64,000 nucleotides of DNA from Antedon mediterranea. Lineage: Eukaryota; Echinodermata; Crinoidea; Comatulida; Antedonidae. Shown here one piece after another: positions 22,201-35,188 of the stretch; the first letter of the stretch is position 1; every line of letters begins with the position of its first letter. A program made the translations under genes and the position numbers. The notes under the pieces are model-generated. The model searched no databases and was not told the origin of the DNA. It worked only from the letters and a program-made list of their open reading frames with translations. The DNA is taken from positions 20,814,288 to 20,878,287 of the forward strand of contig NC_092676.1 of assembly GCF_964355755.1 (NCBI RefSeq). Reading direction: 5' to 3'.

Positions 22201-22710
22201 ACCGTCATCTTGAAAATGAGTGACCTGAGCAAAATGGCTTGACCAGTATCTGTTTCAGTAACCTAGCTCAGATACCTCTGAATTGACACCTTATTTGTTC
22301 ATTTATGATTTTTACAGCCTTATATACAATATTTCCTTTTTTTGGCAGCCATTTTGAAATTTGGCCGCCATCTTGGAATTGGGTGACCTGAGCAAAATGG
22401 CTTGACCAGCATATATTACAGTGACCTCAGAAACTCCTGAATTGACACCTCATTTGTTAATTTCTGATTTTTACAGTCTGATATATGACATTTGATTTTT
22501 TTGGCGGCCATTTTAAAAGTTGGCCGCCATCTTGGAAATTGGTGGTCTGAGCAACATGACATGACCAGCTTCTGTTTCAGTGACCCCCAGAAACCCTGAC
22601 ATTGACACCCCATTTGTTGATTTATGAGTCTTACAGCCAGATATATGGCATTTCCTTTTTTCTGGCGGCCATCTTGGATTTTGGCCGCCCTTTAGGAAAA
22701 TCGGACCCGA
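19205..22710. mobile_element. DNA transposon with long inverted subterminal repeat arrays
   Basis: The left part (about 19205-19560) and right part (about 22170-22710) contain roughly 120-150-bp units in inverted orientation. Each unit combines 'CCAAGATGGCGGCCA'-type words with a stretch reading 'gacctgagcaaaatggctt' on the right side and its complement on the left. They bracket the 19874-22190 ORF. Exact termini and target duplication could not be fixed. Confidence 0.6.
19874..22190 (-). pseudogene. Transposon-encoded protein with nuclease-like domain (frameshifted, 5' truncated)
   Basis: A 663-codon ORF (19874-21865) continues upstream in a shifted frame (21862 to about 22190). The upstream part reads GEKVYVVMMGGLHIEKALWN and the downstream part begins FKFWNMIAHYEILIR. 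Both belong to a widespread invertebrate and fish family of large repeat-encoded proteins, so one frameshift near 21870 splits a single gene. The C-terminal third has EEADTRIVVHVKHAL, VDTDVVVVLIGVF and GCDTTSAFRGKGKK, acidic blocks that look like a PIN/XPG-type nuclease fold. This recalls Academ-type DNA transposons, but the superfamily is an inference. Both sides carry inverted arrays of the 'CCAAGATGGCGGCC' repeat. The N terminus is lost at the repeat boundary. Its GC content is higher than the surroundings. A defective transposon. Confidence 0.6.
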
Positions 22711-22799
22711 TCAAGTGGGTTCCACGGATAAAATCAATAGATAGGTCAAAAGGAAACTCCATGCCAAATTTGGTACTTTTGTCCGGCCGGTAACGTTAA

Positions 22800-23460
22800 T
22801 CCTGAAAATTGTTGCTAAGCCACCTGACTTTAATAGAAATATGTAGGGTGAAGGAAGTTAAGGTCTATGCCGGAACTAAGTTGATGCAACCAAAGCAGGT
22901 TTGATTTCATGCAGATGGACAAGCACATATTATTGGAAGGGCCTTTTCTTACAATCCGTTTTGCTGCGTCGCTAGTGGGAACTATGTTTAATTGAATCTT
23001 TAGATCCCCCCCCCCCCCCCACAAACAAAAGTGTTTCTACACATCACCAGGTATTCAGATTATTATTATTTCTATTTAAAAAAATTATGTTTAGACTTGC
23101 ATATACAATAGTAGTGGACTAGCTAAATATATGGAAAAGCAAAAAAAAGCAAAATCCTTATTACATGGTAAGAGACAAATTACATCTTGTGTATGTTTTT
23201 TAATGCTTTGTAAAGCTACGTGTTGTTAAAATAATGGAGTGGAGTTGTGGCTTGCTACGGTAGCTATCATGTCAATATTTTGTCTAATGACGATTTACAA
23301 CTCCACTCTCAAAGACAGTTATTGCATACTAGTCACCACAAGGTTGTATTGTACTCAAAAACAACGTTTCTAATAATGATCTATTTAGATATCCCGCCAT
23401 TTTACTCAACATTGTAATTTTATACCCAATATTTTTACTGATAGACTGGGTATTCTGATT
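22800..23460. other. No gene seen
   Basis: Sequence between the transposon and the LINE fragment, with a C14 tract at about 23006-23020 and an inverted 'ggagtggagttgt' / 'acaactccactc' pair (23237, 23290). Confidence 0.5.
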
Positions 23461-23815
23461 CTACATTAACATTTCATCTATAATAACTCCCAGATATCTT
23501 ATACTATCAACTTGTTCAATTTTGGTGGGCCCAATTTTAATATCCAGTTGGTTATTATCTACTGAACGACTGTTTCTGAGTAACATGATCTTAGTTTTGT
23601 CTGTATTGATTGAGAGGTGATTTCTATTATACCATTCACTAACATTATTCATGATTATTGTAGAGAATCGTTTACAGACTTAGTTGAATTACCAGTAGTA
23701 TACGCAACAACATCATCAGCAAAAATGCTGCAAGTTTTGCAATATGACCGATTACAGAAATTGGTCTGTAGTTGTTATATGTTTGTCTTGTGAAGGGGAT
23801 TGCCACCTTTAAAGT
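23461..23815 (-). mobile_element. LINE RT fragment with internal deletion
   Basis: Minus strand: NNYRPISVIGHIAKL near 23760-23800, then directly FADDVVAYTTGN near 23700-23735, then HLSINTDKTKIMLLRNS and RYLGVIIDEM (23461-23652). About 100 codons between the first two boxes are missing. Lies just 5' of the OST-alpha-like gene. Confidence 0.7.
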
Positions 23816-23919
23816 GAATTAATTCGCTTATGGTTATCCTTGGCAATTTGCCTAAATATATACACAAAACAAACAAAACAAATTTGAACGACGCCTTCCC
23901 GTTCCGTTTAATGCTTGAT

Positions 23920-24060
23920 TCTCACTAAAGACGCAACACAAGGATGTAACGCGACATAAGTGAGTTGACCAATCACAAGCGATGGATTATTCGAACTGTC
24001 GCTTGTCATTGGTCAACACGTTTGCGTTGCCTTTACGTTAGTGTGAACCAAGTTTAAGTG
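23920..24060. mobile_element. Foldback MITE 'actaaagacgcaac' family
   Basis: Outer arms 'ttctcactaaagacgcaac' / 'gttgcctttacgttagtgtg' and inner arms 'gttgaccaatcacaagcg' / complement. Related pieces at 25175-25285 (within the OST-alpha-like gene, intron 2) and at about 13650 and 50310. Confidence 0.65.
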
Positions 24061-24098
24061 TGAATGTAACTTTTAATCATATACTATTTTGTTTACAG

Positions 24099-27000
24099 TA
24101 ATCAGACGTCGACGTGACATTCTGATATATGTCATAATAGCTTGTATACTGTCGTGTCTTACTATCTTGCTATTCGTAGAGATTTCATACAGAATTGCTA
24201 GAAATCAATTTTACAGTGCGTCACGCACTATTATTATTATTCTACTTGCATTGTATCCAGTAAGTTTTACATTTTTCGTAAATACTATTTTTGTTTATCT
24301 TTGTTTTTTTTAATTTTGTATCTTTTATGTTGTGTTTATTGTTTTATGTTTTTTATGTAAAAAGGTCCTATAGTATCATACCATTAGTAAACATTGGCAT
24401 TCATTTAGTATTTTTGTTTTCTGAATTACTAACATTAATACAAAGTATTTACTTCTTAAATCGTAAATACTATTTATAAAATCAAGGAATAGCGAGAATA
24501 TTTGCCCATATTCTTACATATCTTATACGTTCTGACTGCCCGAATAAAATAGTCCAGCTTGCATGGTGGGTGTGGTAGAAGGAAGTGCAATCTAATATTT
24601 TTCAAATTATTTAAAAGCGGATGTTGTGGTTTAGATCATAGAACAAAATATGATGTACATAAAAAAAAAAAGAAAAATAACTATACCATTTTCAATTTGT
24701 AATTTGATCTCATTTTATCATTGAAGGAGTGTGTTCGGGAGTGACCAAGCTTTTAAAATAGATTATTACTTTTTATTATTTTTATTAAATTTAATGGTGG
24801 GTAGAAGCGTTTGGGTAATGATGTTTTGTAGTAAATTTTGTTACAGTTATCTGGTTATATATTTTCCTACAGGTATCTAGCGTTACATCTTTCGTCGGGG
24901 TGATTATACCAAGAGCTTCATTGGTTGCTAACCTAACAGCATCTTTGTACGTAACAAAATTCATTTTCAAGATCTATAAACTTAATGTTTGGTGGTGGTA
25001 AACGCAGCCCTGTCATGATTTCCTGAAAATAATAAAGGCACACTAGTACTATATGCACACGTTTCTCACGTTACATATTAATGTTAACACTTTCTCTGAC
25101 GTTTCAATTAGAATTGCGAATTAAATGGAAATACAATACTGACAGTATCGTCTTTAAGTTTTGTTACCACAATCGCAAACAATTTGACCAATCACGACGC
25201 GATGGATCGTCGCTTCGTGATTGGTCAACTCACTTGCACTGCGCCGATGTCGTTGCGTTGCGTCCAAGTGGAAACCGAGCTTTATGATTGATAGAATGTG
25301 TAGGCCTCATAGATATACTATAGTAATATATCTTTGGTAGGCACAGTGTTATGGTAATGAGATGAGTTATAGCACACCCACGCCTATTATATACAGACAC
25401 AATGGGCCGAAATCCAACCAAACTGAGCGCTTCCCTGGTTGTCGTGGCCTAGCATCCGATTCCGAGATAAACAATGTTGTATTTTTGTCAGCATTGTATT
25501 GATTTATTGTATAATTATATAAAACGTTATAAAACATATGATTAATGTTTTGTATTCGTTAAAGAGAGAATTTAATTTACAGTCATTTAACGAGTTCATT
25601 GTTTCAACTCATTATTATATTATATTCTTCCCATTTAATTCATAGGCCTATACATTTAAACTGTTTTTGTTTATGCAGAATTTAAAATTGATTTAAATAA
25701 TATTGAAAAGTCACAATAAACATTCTTTTTTTCAGTTACTATTGTATATGTCTTTACCTTTTTGTGGTTTTGGTAATTGACTACTATAACGGTGTAGACT
25801 CAATGATTATTAAACTGAAGGATCGCCGAATTTCTCTAGCCAGGCCTCCGATTGCATGTTGTTGTGACTGCCTTCCAAAAATTAACATGACAAGGTAAAC
25901 TGGAGTAGCATTCCTAAGTTGTATTGTATTGTTTTGTATTATAGGCCTACAAAATATAATAAAGTGTACAAAATAGGTTTTCTTGGAAAGATCTCATCGA
26001 AACTTTACTAAAGCAGCCCAGACTACATTGTGTAAAGTTAGTATGTGAAGCATTGTTTTTTTACATAAATATTATTACCTGCTATTAACATTATTTTAAC
26101 AGAAGTAATTTTCACAAACTTCGTCTTGGAATTCTTCAGAATGCAATTTCGATTGTAATATAAATAGTATTGGCTTTAAAATCTGGAGAAACAAAGTAAA
26201 CTATTTTATTGTTTCCTGATCATATATATACAATATAAATGTCTCTCTTAACCTTTCGTATACAATTTAAAATATCATGCTCTTATCCATATACTTCTTC
26301 AGTAAAAACAAATCTTACTTGGGTCCTTTCCACTTTCTCTCTCCATTGGTTATAACATTGCACATAGGAATTTTGGAGTGTCAGCTGACTATATTTTCAA
26401 ATTATTGAAGCATTTCATATTTGATACTTTTACTTTGTTTTTTTTTGTATCACCCGTAAACGCATAGATTTTCTACTCCGTAGACCCTTTTTTTATTGTT
26501 TGTAGGCTTATACATGCATATTTTCTATACTTTGACATTTTATTTTTTAAATCATCATCACAAACATAATTATAGCTAAACAACATTTAACACACAAACT
26601 TGAGCGAACAGTAAGTATAATATTTGCTGTTTTGTCTATTATTTCATAAACATGATAGGTTAACATTTATGTCCATTCCGTGAGATCCCTACATACTCTA
26701 CATAATTGATATGAAATGATGCCATTATTCCCAAATATGGACACCCCTTGAATATCACGGCGATGGTAGTAGACTGGAGGGATTGCTATACAGGTAGGTA
26801 TCTGACGCGCGTGCGCATAGACTACCGTAGTATATGCGCCAACAACACCACATTTTTTGGTTTGTGTATTTTAATGTAAGCCTAAGTGTTCCCCGGTATC
26901 AAATTATTTTATTTCAACTTAAATATTTGCTTATTCTTTGGTTGTAATTGCCTTTTTGTATTAAAGATGTATTGTCCAGTTGGAAAAAATATGTATTTAA

Positions 27001-28142
27001 AAAAAAACATTATGCCATTTTAATGCCAAATAGGCCTAATACTATCCTATTCATTACATTCACTTTGACCGAAAATGTAAAGCAAAACATACTATTGTCT
27101 GTCAGACCGTGGTTTTTGCTAAATTTAACGATTTCATTTTGTCAGTATTAGGTAAGAGAATTATTTTTATTCGTTTTCTAAAGAAGTGTATAAATTTGGC
27201 CTATTCAAATCTGTTATGTTTTTAGAGGACAATACATATATCTTTAAGTATTATGTGCTGCCTCGCGGACAGTAAATAGGCCTCTGTTTGCCTATTCATT
27301 CATCAGTTATTTTACTTTTATTCCGGAAACGGATGTTCATAGTTACAAAATCAATTGCATAAATAAGGTTAAATAAAAAAGGCACAAAAAAAAAACACCG
27401 GTATCAGATCATCTCAGGATCTCCATCATTTTGTTATGGAGCCTGGATGATTCAAATGATGATACCATAATACATTCTATCATTTTTTCTATAAAAGCTA
27501 ATTACAATATATGCCCATTGTACTAGTCTATATTACTTTTATTCATGAGTTTCGTGTTTTGTTTTTTTCTGTATGTGTTAGGTCATCATATTTTCAAATA
27601 CAAATTCAGACCTCATAAAGGTATATATTATAAATATAGGTATACATTTCATTATTAATAAGTGTTTTCCGGCATCAAATTATTTGTGTTGTGTTCCAGG
27701 ATTTATAAAGCACCAATGTTATGAAACCTCTAAGGGCTGAAGAAAACACCATACATTATAGACCTTCATAATTATACAAAGTGATAACATTTACACAAAT
27801 CTCATTCCAAAATAATTATTTTACTTTTGAAATATCATTTTCACAGACGTTGACAACCCCAATAATTTGTATTTTCTAATTTATATTTCAGCGATTTATA
27901 ATATGCTTATCATTTATGAAACTTTTATTATGTTGCTACTCGGAAGGATATTCATATTCATTTGGCGAGAGAAAAAAAACAGCGATTCTGAAAGTAGTTT
28001 TGAATTATCAGAAAGTTTTTCTATAGTTGAAAGAAACATGTGCTGCAAACAAAAGGTCGAATCTTCAACGAGTGATGAAAACGCATCTGTAACAAATATA
28101 CCAAAGGACGTTGTAGAGAACGAACTAAGTGTTAATTTATAG
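24099..28142 (+). CDS. SLC51A-like: Organic solute transporter subunit alpha-like gene (partial model)
   Basis: A multi-exon, multi-pass membrane protein resembling OST-alpha, which with OST-beta exports bile acids and steroids in vertebrates (family knowledge). Exons supported by splice sites and phase: 24099-24259 (IRRRRDILIYV, two hydrophobic segments), 24873-24946 (SFVGVIIPRASLVANLTAS), 25736-25894 (YYCICLYLFVVLVIDYYNGV, then the family-type Cys cluster PPIACCCDCLPKI), 26103-26154 (FHKLRLGILQNAISI) and terminal exon 27892-28142 (IYNMLIIYETFIMLLLGRIF, then an acidic Ser-rich tail ending ENELSVNL). At least one exon for a further membrane segment should lie between 26155 and 27891; 27106-27151 is a weak candidate with fitting phases. 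The N-terminal exon was not found; a LINE fragment lies just upstream. It is flanked by ST8Sia copies but on the opposite strand. The wider TMEM184 family is an alternative assignment. Confidence 0.72.
25175..25285. mobile_element. Foldback MITE fragment in an intron of the OST-alpha-like gene
   Basis: Hairpin arms TTGACCAATCACGACGCGAT / complement with centre 'ggatcg', then 'cgttgcgttgcgtccaagtg', the family end. Confidence 0.6.
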
Positions 28143-28144
28143 AG

Positions 28145-29165
28145 TTTGATCAATGAGCTTATTAGACGCGCATCTAGATGATTGTCAAATAGGCTGTTAA
28201 AAGCGGCATAGAATTGGTATTATTGTGTTCAATAAATTATTATTTTGACACCATTGACTACAGTACAAAAGAAAATCAATTAAATCGTTACGTTATTGTA
28301 TTTATTTTTTAAATGTAAACCAAAATTCCTTATATATGTATACCATTGAATCACGTTTCCGTTAGGTGAACTAAAACCGGATGGCATGTGATGCAAACTT
28401 AACCAATCAAAAGGAAAGGATACACGCAGGTGTGTTATAAAACTTAATGGTTATTAGCAAGAAACATAACAGGGACAATATAACAGAAAACACAGATCTT
28501 GAAATAACTATATAATATATAATAATAAAATAAAATAAAAACGTATGTAATACCGGTACACCACGTATATTAGTTCTGGAAAGAACTGTTGAGTTTCTCG
28601 ATGTTTCGATCAATATCAATTGAAACGACGAGAAACTTAACAGTTCTTTTCAGAACTAATATACGTGGTGTACCGCAAGCTTTATATCAACATTTGATTT
28701 CGCCTTGCAAACCTTCAAACAATATATTAATAATATAAAGTAACGAAAGTCTATATTAAATAAATAACCATGACATTCCAAAACAATTCCACGGAGTATA
28801 ACGTATGTACTTAAAGCATTGTTGACTTCCTTATCCAATTCAATTTTGGAGAAAATTCCTGAAATACTATATTCCTTATAGAAATATGATTGTATAGTCG
28901 ACATCGACCAATGTGTGTGACGAAAATGTAAAGAGATCCTTATCGGAAAGTTTAATGGTTTTAACAGCTAAGGTTGAACATTGAAAAACATATGTTATAT
29001 TATTGCAAATAAAAATGTGTGTGAGGAAAAATAAAAGACACCCTTCGCGGAAAAAACATATATAGATAGATTTTATTTTATATAATATATGTTGTTGTTA
29101 TTTTTTGTTTTACACACCAAGGGTAGCCCACTTATAATTTTCTTTTAATTTTTACACCCCACCCA
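28145..29165. other. Intergenic, OST-alpha-like gene to ST8-B
   Basis: Convergent 3' ends of the two genes. From about 28355 the sequence matches the 3' flank of ST8-C (about 34765). Holds the palindromic element at 28554-28675. No gene seen. Confidence 0.55.
28554..28675. mobile_element. Near-perfect palindromic element, about 120 bp
   Basis: Arms GGTACACCACGTATATTAGT... and complement of about 55 bp with small mismatches. It lies in the 3' flank of ST8-B. Confidence 0.75.
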
Positions 29166-29166
29166 T

Positions 29167-32100
29167 TCAAGCAGTTCTACATCTATCTGAAACTAAACGA
29201 ATGGTTCTACTTTTATTCAATGATGTTAAAAGTTTGTATTCGTCTGGCATGTGGTGATTTGTGGTATAATTCAGTGTCCTGTTGTCGTAGTAATGATGTT
29301 TTAACGGTTGGCCACTCGGTGATTTATAAAATGGATAAAAACCATATAACGAAACATATCGACACATTGACCCAGCTGCTGTATACATGATTAACCCCAG
29401 AGATGGGTTTCTTATTTTCCAAAATCTGAAATAAAAATTACTCATTTGTTGTAGGCTATGAAGAAAATTATATTTATTCATGCATAATTTAATGTGCTGT
29501 GCAATTTATTTCTGTTGTCTTTAATTATGTTCATTTTCAGTATGCATTATCATTATTTGACTGGTTGAACATTCTTGTAAGAAACGTTAAATCCCAGCTC
29601 AAATCCACTGTCTTACAAAAACGGAAGTTAATGAAAGAATAATAAGATTAAGATGATACTTACTTTGTAACTAGTGGTAGCATACCTCGGTACGAATATA
29701 CAATTCTAACTGTTAAATTATTCTGTTTGATACCTGCTACAAGATTATGTGCGTAGCTTATATCCTTTTCTGCGTTCAATTTAGAAATCCATATATATGT
29801 GTCATTTAGCTTTTTAAACGTCTCGTATGAAGTTTTGTAGCATCTATTTGAAGTGTTTGTTAGACATATACTGCTTTCGATACTGGCGGCCCCATTCAGC
29901 ACCATCATATCTATTTTACCACCAACGTCTTGTTCAAAACCAATAGTTTGTGCAAGATTTCCTCTAAAAACAAAGTCGTGTGCATCTATTTCACGTCCAC
30001 AATTGCTGTTTAGTAGATTACCAGCACTGCCTACAACTGCACAGGATCCTTGCAGAGGAATACTGTCGATACCATCTGGTAATTTTGTCATTCGTTTTTT
30101 TTGTTTGAAGCCATCTTTGTAAATTAGTGTTAATAGAGACGGTTTGAATCCAGCCTTCTGAAGTCGTTTTCTTCAATAGAATAAAAACTTATAAATTCTG
30201 GGCTTATAATTGATTAAAAGAAACTCTAGACAGGCATGTTATGAGGCATATGCATACTTTTTGTTCTATTTCGTGAGAACAAACCACTTTTATTTCATTC
30301 GAACCGTCAATTTTACATGTAAAATCAGTATTCAAAAAAGTAATATAGCATATGTATTATTAGTATGAAAAACAATTTAGGAAGAATTTTAGCATTTGCT
30401 CTTTTTATTTTTCAAATCCCCCTAAATTTAGACTTTGAATATGCCATTTTACAGTTTAATAAAGTCATTCACTTTCATAGAAAAAACGACCAAAATAATA
30501 CCCACTTATAAAAAGATGAAATAAACGGTTAAGTTTAACCAAAGCCATGGTCTGACAGACAATTTGAATATTATTCGTTTAATAATCATAATAATTAATA
30601 TTCTCTCTGGGCCAATATTTTTTCTTTCATTGTATTAATTTATTATTAATGAATCCGTATCTTGTAAAAATGATGTATTATATTATACAACTTATGTAGA
30701 AATTCAACAGTTTGTATTATATACAATAAATGTTTCGTCACCAAATCTGATTTTAATTGGTGTAGAATTGTTTCAAGTCTATCTGTTTCTTGTATAGCTT
30801 ACAATGAAATAATAAAGTTCTGTTTGGTACTTGCTATCTAAGCAGACCATGCATACATGTGAATTTGTGATGGCAGACATTATATTATCAAAAGAAGGCT
30901 GCAATAAGCAGGGTAAAAAAAACAGAAATAGTCATATACAGTAAGTTCTATTTGATAGGATAACTAGGAAGGTATAATGCCACTATGTGTATTATGAACA
31001 GTGATATGATTACCGTATCCAGCAAAAACGAAAGCAGGGAACTTACCTCATATCTAGTGTTTTGCTTTCTTTAATGTGATTAGTCAATACTTTCCTACAA
31101 AAAAATCAAATGATAAAATTATAATGAATAAACGTAAACAAAATACTCCTTTTGATAGGAAATAATAGCTAACATTACTTATCGGAGAGTTTTCGTTTTG
31201 GCAGCTCCCTACCAATTTCATCCGGCAGTGTGCTAATTTTAAATATTTTAAAACCCCGCTGAAGACTTCTTTTTACTTTACGGTTATTATACAACATTAA
31301 ACACCTTAATGTTGACTTCCTGTTTTACTGTACAACGCATTTAGCTTGCTTTGTTCGTTCATATAAACTTAACTTAGTGTTATTATTTTAACTACAGTTT
31401 ACATTATACAATATACCTTATGTTGATATTTCCTGTTTTAAAGTACAACGCATTTGGAGCTTTCTTTGGTCGCTCATATAACTATAACTACAGTTTACAT
31501 TATACAATATACCTTAATGTTGATACTTCCAGATTCACGCTGGTGTTTAACCAACCCCTGAAGGTGCCATATTGCTTCCTAAAAGTTTAAAATACAAATG
31601 ATATCGTATATAAAATAAAAACAAAAATTAAAAAACTGAAATTGAAAGAAAAAATATTCAAAATGTAGGTCAGACAATGGATTTTTTTGTTAAATTTAAT
31701 AGTTTATTTTGTCTTGTTTTAAAAAAGGAAATCATGATATTATTGGGGTTCTTAACGAAAAGTGAATAGTAACAGCATAATTATTATTAAGTCCGTGTTG
31801 AACAACCGTGTTATTTGAATTACGCATATTTTGTTTCGGATTTCTTTATGATGTTTGAAATGATAGGGTATTAAAAGATAAAATTAGATTATCATTGTTA
31901 ATGTTATCATAAATATTGTTACCATGTCAAAATAAAATTTTGCCAAGTAATAGTACTTGTTACTTGGCAAAATAAAATGTTTCCAAGTAGCAGCATTACT
32001 CAAAAAGTTATTGCAATATCTTTACCAAAATGAAAATACAGATAGATATGTGGTCAATGACCACTCCATTACATTTTGGAGGCAATCCGGACCAGGGTCC

Positions 32101-32959
32101 CAATTCTGGACCACTTTTTAGTATTATTTCCATACCTAATAGTGTTAAAAGATAGTAAACTGAAATTGCATTGCTACCAAAAAAACATTGAAGCAAGAGT
32201 TATAATTTGTGATTTGTAATTATAAAAAATAATTTGATTTGATTTTGATACGTGAAGTTTTAAAAAACAAATTCTTCTCAAGTTCACCCGTTTGTTTTTG
32301 GCGTCAAAGGCTTTTTACCAAAATCGCACACACATGTTTGTAGTGAAATTAGCCTAATCACACACAGCATTAAAACACAAAAATATAAAAAAATATATAT
32401 ATATTTCTTTCCCGGTGAAATCTTATGTTGGAGAATTTTACAGTAGGCACAGGTATGTACTCTCGGAGTGCAGTTCTAGTTATAAATTAAATCAAATTGA
32501 TACATGGGGTTGCATATATTTACAAATAATTATAACACTATTTTGAAATACAATATGTTAAACAATACAAGTTGAGCTTTAAATATATACATAAGAGATG
32601 CTTTTGATATAAGATAATGATTGGTCAGATGTTTTGCCCTACTCTAACGTAATTTGTACGTTATACTAAGTACATTTGAGTATCAATTACGTCAGAGTAG
32701 GGCAAAACATCTGACCAATAATCATTATCTTAGATCAATGGCTACTCCACAGCAGTTACATAAAAATTATTATTATAATACTAAACACAAATATTGAATG
32801 ACCAATCAATTTCAGTATAATATAATTTACAACTTACGGACTATTATCCCTTGAAATGACTGTCCGATTCTTTGCTATGATTTGAAAAATCTGGACGGTA
32901 ACCGCTCCCAGTAAAAACCAAGTAAATCTTCGCGCTAATATTGACTGAGAACTTGCCAT
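29167..32959 (-). CDS. ST8SIA-like: ST8-B: ST8Sia-like alpha-2,8-sialyltransferase, complete five-exon gene
   Basis: Exons: 32838-32959, 31513-31578, 31047-31094, 29664-30170 and 29167-29425 (1002 nt, 333 aa). Exon 1 reads [15 protein letters not shown], as in ST8-0, and exon 2 has the same KQY...RGWLNT variant, so B and 0 pair together. Motif L is variant within the cluster: [20 protein letters not shown], with Asn where the other copies have Ile and NSN for NSS. Motif S, HYYD, H-x4-E (HHMPDE) and all four disulfide cysteines are present, and the protein ends SDRCRTA. This is the most compact complete gene apart from ST8-A, with introns free of large insertions. Intron 2 contains three tandem iterations of a roughly 110-bp unit that ends in the exon 2 donor region (31303, 31413, 31513). 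It appears functional, and expression is unknown. Confidence 0.86.
32617..32742. mobile_element. Foldback MITE in intron 1 of ST8-B
   Basis: Nearly perfect arms of about 45 bp (TTGGTCAGATGTTTTGCCCT...TGACGTAATT) with a short loop. Shared with ST8-0 only. Confidence 0.8.
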
Positions 32960-33184
32960 TGGAAACTTGCTGAAAGGCGAAACACAAATAATCCTCTAAA
33001 AGTGATGAGAAATATTAGTAAAATATTTTATAAAAATAATTTAGGCTACTGCAGTGCAAAAGTAAACGAAATCGCGGAAGAAATAAATCATTAATGTGCA
33101 TAGACGACCAAACTGCGACAGTCACTGTCCTGTTGGTGTGCACTGAACCGTGAACATGTATTGCCTACATTACCAATTGCATTA

Positions 33185-34146
33185 TTAGTCCAGATCCCTA
33201 TGTATTTTCGTGTGCAGATCATGGGGAAAGTGTAAACATTGTGTTTTATGAATATTTGAATCATGCTGGTTATAAAAACCCATGTTGTCAAATTTCTAAA
33301 ATTCATCTTTGACCTCTGACCTCAATTTGAATGTTTTGACTCATTGAAAACAAAATAGTCCTATCTTTCAACGCTTAGATTAAATGAAATAATTTTAGTG
33401 TCAAATTATTTGGTAGATGCACATTAATATTCGTTCTAATGGAAAAGTTTGTCCAAAAATGGCTGGAAGTATGATTTTTAGCATATTTGACATTTTACCT
33501 ACATATCATACAACTCCGTAACTAATAGTTGGACAAACTTTAAATAGGGCTCAAATTAATCTGAACGTATATGTTTCTATTCAGTCTAATAAAAACTTTT
33601 TCAAGAAAATGACCCGAAATATTTTATTGACCTTTGACCTGTACTGGTAGTACACATTTCTATAATCTTTAAAACTATTGGCCGTAAAATGGTTGTTTTT
33701 GTGAAATGGTTCGAAAAATGTACATTTATATGTTGTATAATAACAACATTTTATAGAAATGTAAAAGAATTCTATTTATAATCACTAACTTTGTAATTTA
33801 TTAACATCACTAGCATTTGTTATAATATTAAAATGTGTTATATTTGCTGATTTTAAGCACTTCACATTAATTTATCAGAATTATGTGTATTTAATATAAA
33901 GTTTATTTTTTTTATATAAAGAAAATTTAATTATCTATAAAATAAGACTATTTTCAAATTATTATGGCTAAAACTTAATTAGATACAGGCAAAAAAGTGT
34001 ATTTTTACTTGAGTGAACAGCGCCCTCAATCTTCATTTTTTCCCCAAAAATACCACATTTTTATGTGGTTTCCTAAACTTAACAGGTTATTACTTTGTTT
34101 TAAAGACTTTTTTACAGTAACCTGTAATTTACATACCACTTATATA
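33185..34146. mobile_element. Insertion upstream of ST8-B, 'agtccagtccc' family (right end unclear)
   Basis: The left end reads TTAGTCCAGATCCCTA. ST8-0 and ST8-A have uninterrupted 'gcattatggaacaat' at this point, so the insertion is bounded at 33184 and about 34146. The interior resembles the 60714-63051 element, with DR1-like 'tgacctctgacct' at 33310 and 'tgacctttgacct' at 33628. Confidence 0.65.
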
Positions 34147-35188
34147 TGGAACAATACCGCATACTGTATGTTATGTATGTCCATGTAAATGATAACATTT
34201 TATTTGTTCAAACTACATAGTAAAATACAGTTAGAAACAGGAAACAACATAGACTAATTTGAACGTATAGGCCTACAGAGGAGAAACAAAATAATGTTCA
34301 AAACAACAGTGGTTTCTTAATGTTTCTGGTTACTATGACTACGAGCTGCTGCAGATTCAATCTACTGTATTTCCTTTTTTTTTATTTATTTAGTCATGTA
34401 ATTTATGTTATGTTTATTTTACCCGAGTGAACTTAAGGACCCATATCTCATAACTGTATAGTTTAGCCGTTGTGACAATAAAGTTTCATCGGATCAGCTC
34501 AAAGTTTCACAAATGTGTGACGTTTTCGTATCTATATATATAATCTATATAAAATCATAAAATTGCTTGAGCTTGTAAAGTCAGGATAACTGACATTGGA
34601 TTACAAAAAGCCCCACATTCATCCAAATTAAACAAAAGAAAAAGCGGAGCAAGGGGTGTGAAGGCGGGAATTTCTTACAGTGGTAGTTAATTGGTTCTGC
34701 TCTTTAATGCGATTAACATAGACCTGACTGAAATCACCGCCAAGTACTTTAACCCCAAAGTACACCATTAGATCACTTTTCCGTTAGGTGGACTAAAACC
34801 AGGCGGCATGTGATGCGTAAGTAATTAAAAAACATATTCAATGGTTATTGGCAAGACACAACATAAGCAACAAACAGAACAACCGGATCTTAGAACAACT
34901 TCAAGTTCAAGTGTCAATGTTCAAGTTTCAAATTACAAAACAATTCCACGGAGCATACAGGTAAAGAATTGTTGACTTTTTAAAGAATAGAATTGGATTC
35001 TATTGTCGACATCGGCAGATGTGTGTGAAGAACATTGAAAGAGATTCTTATCGGAAAGTGTAATGGTTTTAACGTCTAAGGTTGAACATTTAAAAACACA
35101 TGTGATATTATTGCATATCATATATGTTGTTATTTTTTGTTTTACACACCAAGGATAGTCCACTTATAATTAATAAGAGTTCACCCAC

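Noticed and set aside
22997-23025. Poly-C tracts here and at 44555-44575 as G-quadruplex candidates
   Set aside because: Single homopolymer runs without the spaced G-run pattern; they may also be sequencing artefacts.
24089-24479. Two hydrophobic ORFs read as single-exon genes
   Set aside because: Only 24099-24259 is coding, as an exon of the OST-alpha-like gene; the rest is AT-rich intron.
26741-26815. Possible exon of the OST-alpha-like gene ending CTATACAG|GTAGGT
   Set aside because: There is a good donor, but no acceptor in range and no convincing match to the family.
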